Below are positions 56,552-64,000 of a stretch of DNA of 64,000 bases, piece by piece. Both the position numbers and the translations under genes were made by a program. The notes under the pieces were generated by a model. That model made no database searches, was not told the origin of the DNA, and saw only the letters and a list, made by a program, of their open reading frames with translations. This DNA is from Nectonema munidae. Lineage: Eukaryota; Nematomorpha; Nectonematoida; Nectonematidae. Within the stretch, counting starts at the first letter, position 1. The number at the start of each line of letters is the position of its first letter. The stretch is from positions 576,001 through 640,000 of the forward strand of contig JAUIRK010001056.1 of the NCBI GenBank assembly GCA_030549495.1, read 5' to 3'.

Positions 56552-58586
56552 AATAGCTTTGATATTTATTTCTACATCCCTAAGTAAGGTGGCCGAAATG
56601 CTGGCTTCTTTCCATTTGAGATGTTGATTTCGAAGCTTGAGAATGCATCTTCCTGTTTTAGTTTGTAGGAAATCAAGATACGTACCTATGACTTTGGCTC
56701 TATTTAGTCTTTTATTTTCGTAACGGATTTATACCACATAAAAATAAGATTTTATTTTGATAAAACAAAATTTAAAATGCATCCTTTCTAATTCCTTTTA
56801 AAATTTTGATGATTTTTTGAAAAAAATAGTTTCCACTCCTGCGCTATTATTTTCCCATAAGACAATTTCACAAAATCAGCCAAATTGTACAAAATGAAAA
56901 ATTCGAATATAAGTTTTCTTCCTTGAAATTATTATAAATCTGATTCAAAATAAATTAAAAGTATATTAAATTCATAATTTCTTTTTACAAAAGTATGCTT
57001 TTCAAAGCTTCTGTAATAAGTATATGTAGGCTTTCACCAAACTTCCAATATCTATAACTCATTAAAATTTTATCCCTAATTGTGGAAAAGCTGGAGTAAC
57101 ATTTTTCATTTTGCTAATATCGGTATCGAATAGAAAATACAAAAATGGTGGGCATGTAGGCTATCGTATTTATAAATCATCAGTAAGAAAAGGAAAAAAC
57201 AAATATAGAATGTATGCTCATAATATCACTGCACACAAAATAAAGCAAGATACTTTTTTGATCAAATTCCCGACTTTGCATTTTTGACGCTCTATTCAAG
57301 TTCTGATGAAAACGATCTAATCCTAAGATTAGCGCGATTAATTCATTCATCAGCAAGCACAACGTGGTTATCCAAAGGTGCGCTAAAACCAAATATTATA
57401 ACTAAGAGAGAATAATTATTTTTGAATTTTCCAAATTTTTAAAGCTTTTATTGTATTGCAGACATGGAATAAAGATGAGGAAGAAAGCTATGTTTTATTT
57501 TAAAAGAAATTTCCCTAAAATGTGGTTAGAGGCTATACGGCACTACCGCTTATTATAAGATAGTGTTGCGACGATTAGATCTGCATCGACACTAGTGATG
57601 ATAATTAACCGTATATTCATTGCCTAATATCATCTCATTAATTTTGAGTCCATTCATTTATGCAAGATGCCAAAATAGTTGGTCAAGAAAACGGAAAAAA
57701 TCAAATTAGAACATAATTACAAGTACCAAAACATGAAAATAAGGTTATGCAATGACGTTTTTAAAAAGACATGATATAATTACACAAGACATATGCCTAC
57801 TGTAGTTTAAAAATATTTATGTATATGATATAATTTGCTAATGGTTTTGCGAGTTGAATTACGGCCATTTAGTCAGCCTTATTCACTGAATACCATCACT
57901 AATGGGCTTATTTTTTTTTCTATTACTGGCCGATTCTCTTGATCTGAAGAGGTAGAGTAAAATGACACTTTCATTTAGTTCGAATATTTCTGTAAATTTT
58001 AAATATGGTATTACTTTGAGAAAAGCACACTCATTGCAGTAAAAAGAACAGCACAGATGTGTCTTCTTAGTCTAAGACATAGGTTCTCAACCTCAGGGTC
58101 GCGACCCTGATTAGAAGCAGCGGTGTATTCCCAAAAGTCGCCTTCAGTGGGGACATACGAGATATTACGTACGAAGAAAAATTAAGTTATAGTAAATAAT
58201 GGAATTTGCTACTATTTAATTTTTGTTACAATACTCCAGCTTCTTTTAAAGTTATACTTTCCAGTTTAAATTCATACATAACCATCACTTATATTCATGT
58301 GAGGCATTTAGTAGCTTTTTTCAATATATGCCTGCTAGTTTAAAATCACACATACTCATTACTCCTAATTTATTCAGGTATCGGTATCGCTTCACAATCT
58401 CCAATTGGTATTGGTCAAAAAATAGGGATCTGTACATCATTCATATAAGTCTTTGTTCATTCCGTATCCCCTAAAACGTGTGAAAAAACAATAATTAAAA
58501 ACTAGCTAGCAAAGAAATTAACCACTAATTTACACTTTTAAAACTATTGCATCTATTATTTCTTGTATTTGTTTCGATGAATTTAG
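56552..58586. other. Noncoding spacer upstream of the TADA2B-like gene
   Basis: GTTCTCAACCTCAGGGTCGC near 58082 resembles a hAT (Charlie-type) terminus; no partner was found. No gene was recognised. A TTTAG acceptor-like site ends at 58586. Confidence 0.35.
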
Positions 58587-58640
58587 ATGAAGTTATTCAC
58601 GATAAGCCATGTTCGCACTCCAGCGTAACTTTGCGTGTGA

Positions 58641-59993
58641 ATGAAACAGCACACTATGCTTTGCGTGTACTGTCGTACAGGTATCAAGGAGCTGGGCGTG
58701 AAATGTATGAAAGATGAGTGCTGCAAAGAGGACCTCGTGCTCTGCTTTTTTTGCTTTAAGTATGGCGCTGAAATTGGCAAGCACAAAGCAGACCACCCAT
58801 ACAAGTGGCTCGTTGACAACTTGCCCATTTTTTTAGCAGAAGAAAATGATTGGACTGCGCAGGAAGAGTTGAAGTTGATAGAAGCGATCGATCACTGCGG
58901 CTTAGGCAATTGGGATGCTGTTGCTTCAAACTTCGCTAATAAACGCAGTCAAGAGGAATGCAAACTGCACTTCATGCTCTACTACCTGACCGGTCCCGTT
59001 CACGAGAAATTGATGAAGAGTGACAGCGACTGCTGCAAAATAACGGACCACTGTTGCAGAGAGGAGAGCGAAACGGCTCGCTCCTTAGATCCTGCTGAAA
59101 TAGTGATCGATGAAGCTGACGAGAAGAAAAACGCGCTTCTTGGCTTCGCCGTACACCGCGACGACTACGAAAGGGAGTACGCCAATCAGGGAGAGGAGGT
59201 GATGTTGGACCTGCACTACGAATACGACGACAGTGAGATGGATGTGGAGTGCAAGTACATCATCTATCAGCATTACTGCAGGATCCTGGAGAAGAGAGAG
59301 GCTCGTAAAAAGTTCATCAAAGATAACGACTTGATCAACGTCTTCTTCAACAAGTACGTTGACATGAAGCAGAGCAGAGTGAGGGATGGCGTCGCTACCT
59401 GGAGCGCTAGTGATGCTTGCTCCATCTCTAGCAGTGACGAAAGATGTGCCAAAGGAAATAGTTATTTGGAAGGGCTGGCGAGCATTTGCAACAGCGTCGA
59501 GGAGCTCACCACGCTCAAGCTCTTCGTGAAGAAGGAAAGAGAGTTGATGCACGCATTGCAACAGCTCTTGCTTTGTTGCAAGAATGGCGCGAAGGGTGTG
59601 AACAAAGTGATGAATAACAATGGCAGTTTATCGTCCTCGTCCTCATTATCGTCATCTGAGGTTGAAGTGAAGAAGGGTAAGCACAAGAAAAGAACAGCGC
59701 CTTCAACCTGTCAAAGTTCTCTGTGCCTTGATGAAGATTCCAGAATTAGCTTGAGTGAAGTCACTTCTTACACTGTGTCAAGCATTCTGTCTTCTTCTGA
59801 AATTGAGTTTTGTCAAAAGAATGAAATCTCCTATTTCGACTACATGGACTACAAAATTCAAGCGATAGTTGAGTCTTGTGATCTTAAAGAGCTTTGTGAT
59901 GGCGAATTTGAAAGTTCGCTCTTCAGCCTTATGGATGAAAAACTAAAAGAATGCCTATTCAACTTTTTCAAGGAAGAAAAAATTATATTGTAG
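58641..59993 (+). CDS. TADA2B: Transcriptional adaptor ADA2, TADA2B-like
   Basis: One open frame of 450 aa. A ZZ zinc finger comes first (C8, C11, C22, C27 or C28, C35, C38, H48, H52), then a SANT domain (about 69-115: WTAQEELKLIEAIDHCGLGN, WDAVASNFANK). The ADA2 central block follows: FAVHRDDYEREYANQGEEVM, then YDDSEMDVECKYIIYQHYCR and EKREARKKFIKDNDLINVF. RDDYE..Y is closer to TADA2B than to TADA2A, so a SAGA-type rather than ATAC-type role is likely (inference). There, ADA2 binds and activates the Gcn5 histone acetyltransferase. The C-terminal SWIRM-like region is diverged (YFDYMDYKIQAIVESCDLKE ... LKECLFNFFKEEKI), after a serine-rich linker. No introns. An upstream ATG at 58587 opens a 13-codon frame, in frame with the gene but stopped at 58626-58628, so it is a possible uORF. 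AATAAA occurs near 60116 and 60130. Codons are richer in G/C than in PGD. Confidence 0.92.
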   Translation: MKQHTMLCVYCRTGIKELGVKCMKDECCKEDLVLCFFCFKYGAEIGKHKADHPYKWLVDNLPIFLAEENDWTAQEELKLIEAIDHCGLGNWDAVASNFANKRSQEECKLHFMLYYLTGPVHEKLMKSDSDCCKITDHCCREESETARSLDPAEIVIDEADEKKNALLGFAVHRDDYEREYANQGEEVMLDLHYEYDDSEMDVECKYIIYQHYCRILEKREARKKFIKDNDLINVFFNKYVDMKQSRVRDGVATWSASDACSISSSDERCAKGNSYLEGLASICNSVEELTTLKLFVKKERELMHALQQLLLCCKNGAKGVNKVMNNNGSLSSSSSLSSSEVEVKKGKHKKRTAPSTCQSSLCLDEDSRISLSEVTSYTVSSILSSSEIEFCQKNEISYFDYMDYKIQAIVESCDLKELCDGEFESSLFSLMDEKLKECLFNFFKEEKIIL

Positions 59994-61346
59994 GATGGAT
60001 CTAAAGCATAATTCATTAGTTAGACGACTCAATCTTATCCTTTTGTCCATGTTTTAAATCCTTGTATCAAAGAAAGCCAAATTTATTTTACTTTCCTTGT
60101 GTATATTTTAATATTCAATAAAATGTGTGAATAAATGTGCGCGATTAAAATTTTTTTTTTAATTTTATTCGAAAGATGTATTTTTCCATTTTTGAATTTT
60201 AAAAGAAAAAAACAAAATTTCCCATTTTTTAAATATTTTTTCTAATCATCGCATGAATTATTATTGATGGGTTTCCTCCAATTTCGACTCGTGCACAACT
60301 TATTTATCGCTTAAATTAGCTTTCTAATCCATTTATGCAACTATCTTTTAATAAATTCCATAATTTTATGAAAACATTTCCATAAAAACTTTAATTTAGA
60401 TTATGTTGTCAATTGCTATTCAAAAAATTATGTGGTATTACTTATATATGTAGTAATAGCATTTCAATGGAAAATCATTGAGCTAATTATATTCATTTCA
60501 CTATGTGAATTTTATTTCAAATATATGTCCTTTTTAAAGCCTTATTTATCTTTAACAACTATCTGTTCTTTGCTTTACAATCTTCATTTTAATAAATTTC
60601 TTTTCAAAGCAAATAATCTTTGATCTGATCCTTCAAATTATAAACAACTTTTTTCATTTTATTGTAGGTTTTTGGCCCTATAGATTGCGCCATCTCATTA
60701 TAAGCGTAATCTGTGCATCAAAAAAGTGAGTGAACACTTTTCCTTCTAAAAGTGCAGACTCGGTTAATGCATGGAAGTTTCGTTATATTTTTCTAGAAGC
60801 AGCGATGAGAGAGTGTAGTACCAGTTTACCGACCATTGTATGGTACTGCTGGGTTCATGAGTAGACTTCCACTTACGACTAAAAGCTAATTATGTTGGTC
60901 CACTTCCAAAGCAAGTTCACAACTCGGTACGGGTTAGAACAAATTAGTTTGTCATAAATACGAACATAATTTCTTGTTTATTTCATACTCCCCTATTTAA
61001 ATATTTTTTTTCGAGCTAGTTATCCACCTAAGAATCTATTCTATCTATCAGTTACCTTCATATGGACCTTTTCATTTTGTAAATTTTTCTTTATTTTTGT
61101 ATATAATTTTCAATAAAGAAGGTATTCAAGCTTGGAAATTGGTTTGAAGAAAACGTTATTTAGCACAGTCAATTTTGCTTAGCTTGCCTTAATTAATTTT
61201 AAGCGTTAAAATTAAAAAAAGTAAATAAAATGCATGGAGTAATTTGAGTATCTGTAACTTTTAAATTAAATGAAATTCGTTTCACACTTTTTTAACACAT
61301 TTTTGAATTTAGATTTTTGAGTCAATTCAATTTGATATATATATAT
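59994..61346. other. Intergenic region between TADA2B-like and CABLES-like genes
   Basis: Contains the TADA2B 3' flank, then about 60660-60960 a stretch less AT-rich than its surroundings with a small ACCAT-TGT-ATGGT hairpin and no open frame. I cannot assign it. A TTTAG acceptor-like site at 61308-61312 precedes the CABLES-like start. Confidence 0.35.
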
Positions 61347-62369
61347 ATGTCTAACAAAGAAATAAGCGAAGAGTATATTCTAAACAGATTAACAGCTATC
61401 AACTTCCTGAAGAATTTTTCCAAGGCTGCAAGAGGCTCTTCAAATTCTATAACAAGAGAAACTCCACAAAAAGTGAAGTTTATGATAGATAATGCAGAGC
61501 GAAATGCAGATGAAAACAACAGTTATGATGAATGCGATGATCTTGCAAGCGGTTCCAATCTAAATCTGTTAAATGTGAGCCACGTTAGAGATCTTGACAT
61601 CAGTAAAGAAAATACACTCTTCTTAAGCAAGGTTTTGTATCGAAACTTGAAGCAGGAACACGTTAATGACAGCTTACTCTTACAAGTGATCAAAAAAGGA
61701 TGTTTGTATGATGAAGAGATATCGTATGAAGATACAGTCAATTACACAAAGTGCAAAGTACCTTCCCCTAAAGTGGGCATAACAAAGAGTAGACTGATGA
61801 AGATGCGAAGCATGAGCTGTGATCAAAGCTTCAATCTTCTAAATCGCGAGGAGAAGAGCGTGTTCAAAATGATCACCAGTCAATGCAACCTAAAGTTCGC
61901 TAAATTTAGTAAGGCGTCAAGTCACCACGTCAAGATAGAGAAGGAGAAAAAGTCGATGATAAATCGCGTCTTTCACGACAAATTTCCGAACATTCAACTC
62001 ACGCTAACGAAGTTCATGAGTTTGAAGCGAGAAATGAAGGCTGTTGTTATCAATCGTCTGGAAATGGATCCCATAATCTTGTGCTGTGCCTTCATCTTCT
62101 TTGAGCGCCTACTCCTCGACAAAATGATTAATAAGATCAATAGAAAGATATCTTCTGCCATTTCAATCTTGCTCTCCGTCAAAATGCATGACATTAAAGG
62201 CCAAGAGCTCACAAATTTGATTGAAGTTCTGCAGGATGTTTTTCGAACGAATAAAAGAGAAATTCTGGCTTACGAATTTTCTACCGCAATAGCTCTCAAT
62301 TTTAACCTTCATCCTTCTAAAGATGAAATAAATATTTACTACTCCAAAATGAAGAATTACTTAAATTGA
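61347..62369 (+). CDS. CABLES1: CABLES-like (Cdk5 and Abl1 enzyme substrate) cyclin-fold protein
   Basis: 340 aa from the ATG at 61347; a longer frame begins at a TTG and is unlikely. The C-terminal 140 residues match the CABLES1/2 cyclin box in order: FPNIQLTLTKFMSLKREMKA (human 'FPH..LTLSKIRSLKREM'), then CCAFIFFERLLLDKMINKIN and RKISSAISILLSVKMHDIKG (human 'MAFVYFEKL...GKLNKQNRK...CVLLAAKI..D'). After these come LIEVLQDVFRTNKREILAYE and FSTAIALNFNLHPSKDEI. The N-terminal part is charged and low in conservation. CABLES proteins link Cdk2/3/5 to tyrosine kinases and act in cell-cycle and neurite control (family knowledge); whether that holds here is not shown by the sequence. The N-terminus is AT-rich, while 61740-62200 is richer in G/C. 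No intron in the coding region. AATAAA follows at 62374. The symbol is by family; one-to-one orthology with CABLES1 versus CABLES2 is not claimed. Confidence 0.88.
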   Translation: MSNKEISEEYILNRLTAINFLKNFSKAARGSSNSITRETPQKVKFMIDNAERNADENNSYDECDDLASGSNLNLLNVSHVRDLDISKENTLFLSKVLYRNLKQEHVNDSLLLQVIKKGCLYDEEISYEDTVNYTKCKVPSPKVGITKSRLMKMRSMSCDQSFNLLNREEKSVFKMITSQCNLKFAKFSKASSHHVKIEKEKKSMINRVFHDKFPNIQLTLTKFMSLKREMKAVVINRLEMDPIILCCAFIFFERLLLDKMINKINRKISSAISILLSVKMHDIKGQELTNLIEVLQDVFRTNKREILAYEFSTAIALNFNLHPSKDEINIYYSKMKNYLN

Positions 62370-62373
62370 TAAA

Positions 62374-62386
62374 AATAAATTTTATT
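62374..62386. promoter_or_regulatory. Back-to-back polyadenylation signals for convergent genes
   Basis: AATAAA at 62374-62379 lies 5 nt after the CABLES-like stop, and TTTATT at 62381-62386 is AATAAA for the minus strand, read from the neurexin-like gene whose stop is at 62550. If both are used, the 3' UTRs overlap. Confidence 0.55.
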
Positions 62387-62549
62387 TTTAAATACTTGTA
62401 AAAAAACAAAGCTTGTGTAAAAACTAAAATAAATGCACTAATATAAAATTTTATGCTGTTAAATTTGATTAACAATACGTTTAGCACTTATGGTTATGCA
62501 TTTTGTGCTTAAAAATACGTAAAATGTAGGCGAATAAATAAAATAAGGA

Positions 62550-63676
62550 TTAAAAAAGCCATTCTTTCCTGACATCAACGCCCCCAGTTGGCCCTTTGAT
62601 CATGGCGATATCGGCGTCGATGGAAGCTTTGGCACCGTCGTCTTCATGCGTTACGTAGTCACCCTTGAATCGATTGCAGTATTGTCCAATGAGTATGCCA
62701 ATTGCTATCAGTATCACAAATGCTACTATCAAGCAAGCTATCACAATAGTTATTTTGATTTCATTGTACTTTCTTCCCTGTGAAGGCCCAAATGTGTAAA
62801 TGTTGACTGTTTCAGGAAGCATATCTTCTCCAGGCACTACAATGGGCGTTTCTGGAATAATACCACACATGTCTTCCACTAACTTTGTGTCTGCTGGAAA
62901 AACGTGCACATTTTCAGGTGGCGGATCCTCAAACACGCTCTTTAATGGATAAATATCGACGAATTGAACTCTTGAAATGCAGCCAATAAAACCCTTTCCT
63001 ATTTTTGTAGTGGCATTTCTGCCGATATAAATATTTTTAAGATCATTAAACTTTGTATCTTGACTACTTCCAGTTTCATATCGTTTTACAAGCGGCTCAT
63101 AATCATCAACGTCCAGAACTAAAGTATTGCCATCATTCTTTCGATACAATTTGACGTCGTGCATGATGCCATTGCTGTAGATTGGGCGGTCATCGTTAAA
63201 TTCTTGTGTTTCGTAGCCAAAATTGAATCTAACACGAAGTCCACCATTATTCTGGAGCTGAATGGAAATGAAGTCGCCTGAAAAAGAAGTCACCTCCATC
63301 AGGACTCCTTGCAAGTGCAACGTCGTGAAAGCGACGTGCAGATACTCATCAACCGTCGTTCTGCCGCCAGGAGTGGACGAAATTTCATACCTGACCCCAC
63401 TCTCTCCCTTGAAGTGTGTGCCGATTTCTTCTGTGCAGTAGGGACCCCTGAACGCAGTGTAGGTGCAGTCGCAAATCGGTTGCGACCATGCTTCTTTGCA
63501 AACGCCCTCATTCATGCACGGGTATTGCGTATCTTCGTCACAAGCGCCAACACAGCCTACTTTTATCGTAGTCTCGTTGGCCTCTTCAGCACTTGATACC
63601 AGATCTACGAAGTCGCCATTAATCACCAGGCTTCTGATGCACCCAACAAAACCATCTGTTGTATCAAATTTACCAC
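62550..63676 (-). CDS. Nrx-IV: Neurexin-IV/CASPR-like protein, last exon (partial gene)
   Basis: The minus-strand exon starts at a TTTTAG acceptor (intron from 63677) and enters with the last two bases of a Gly codon. It ends with a stop at 62550 after KEWLF. Domains in order: the end of a laminin-G domain (GKFDTTDGFVGCIRSLVING); an EGF-like module (CMNEGVCKEAWSQPICDCTY ... GPYC); a full laminin-G domain ending GFIGCISRVQFVDIYPL; a membrane segment (about ITIVIACLIVAFVILIAIGI); and a short cytoplasmic tail starting RFKGDYVTHEDDGA. The GDYVTHED juxtamembrane motif is the band 4.1-binding site of neurexin-IV/CNTNAP proteins, which build septate junctions (family knowledge). The hydrophobic C-terminus EWLF fits a PDZ ligand. 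Most of the gene lies upstream, beyond the window edge. The rest of the window (63677-64000) is intron. Confidence 0.93.
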
Positions 63677-64000
63677 CTAAAATAACATTTTTAAATTAAT
63701 CAATCAAAAGCAAGTAGATGGAATGATTTACTTTACAGCTCAAAGGAAAACTTAATCAAGTAGATAATTAAAAAGTTTACCATAGGTAGTTTAATTGAAT
63801 TAACATTTGTTTATGTTTTTAAATTTACATTATAAATTTCCGAGGCTAATTTTTGTAGAAAACCAAATTGAATACTTTTAATTTTTTTTTAAACAAAATG
63901 CTACTAAAGACAAAATTAAAATATTTAACTAAATTGCATAGACAAAAAATTATTTTAATACAGTTAATGACTTTTTTGTTTTTGTTTTTTGAGAAAGCAT
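63677..64000 (-). other. Intron of the neurexin-IV-like gene
   Basis: AT-rich sequence upstream of the last exon on the minus strand. No further exon is visible before the window end. Confidence 0.7.

Noticed and set aside
59085-59561. 158-codon open frame opposite the TADA2B-like gene
   Set aside because: Antisense shadow of a conserved region; its hydrophobic runs mirror acidic codons on the coding strand.
61317-61346. Ten extra codons at the start of the CABLES-like gene
   Set aside because: That frame begins with TTG; the first ATG is at 61347, and a possible splice acceptor lies just before the extension.

Overview
This is an AT-rich metazoan nuclear window. Its genes are animal orthologues: splicing factor SF3A2, SRP54, 6-phosphogluconate dehydrogenase, an ADA2-type adaptor, a CABLES-like cyclin-fold protein, the membrane-proximal end of a neurexin-IV/CASPR-like protein, and a split NDUFAF6-like gene. 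Neurexin IV, small introns (54 and 61 bp) beside large transposon-filled ones, and the mix of DNA transposons fit an invertebrate, probably a protostome. I cannot name the species from sequence alone.

Layout: 1-12 kb is transposon graveyard (piggyBac, hAT and pogo/Tigger pieces, a 152-bp tandem repeat, and an unexplained GC-rich structured island near 2.05-2.16 kb). SF3A2 lies at 12.2-13.1 kb on the minus strand. 13.3-18.2 kb holds small hAT MITEs and a Merlin transposase relic. From 18.27 to 32.13 kb five small exons on the plus strand rebuild most of an NDUFAF6-like complex I assembly factor. Its introns hold a nearly whole Tigger element nested in a MITE, a LINE tail, a tRNA-derived SINE, hAT copies and many TTAA-bounded MITEs. 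SRP54 (minus) spans 34.4-38.6 kb with one large and one tiny intron. 39-50 kb is mostly decayed Tigger, piggyBac and hAT DNA. PGD (plus, one exon) is at 50.35-51.79 kb. 52-58.6 kb is noncoding with more MITEs. 58.6-64 kb is the gene-dense end: TADA2B-like (plus), CABLES-like (plus) and the last exon of a neurexin-IV-like gene (minus), the last two converging with about 180 bp between stop codons.

The most distinctive pattern is a set of at least 16 short elements (about 100-140 bp) in three sequence families, bounded by TTAA (or a near match), mostly starting with CCC or CC and sharing an internal GCAGACGAT word. They look like piggyBac-type MITEs. Several are nested with Tigger or hAT insertions, which gives a relative order of events. 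The host genes do unrelated housekeeping, chromatin and cell-surface jobs; no operon or shared pathway is apparent.
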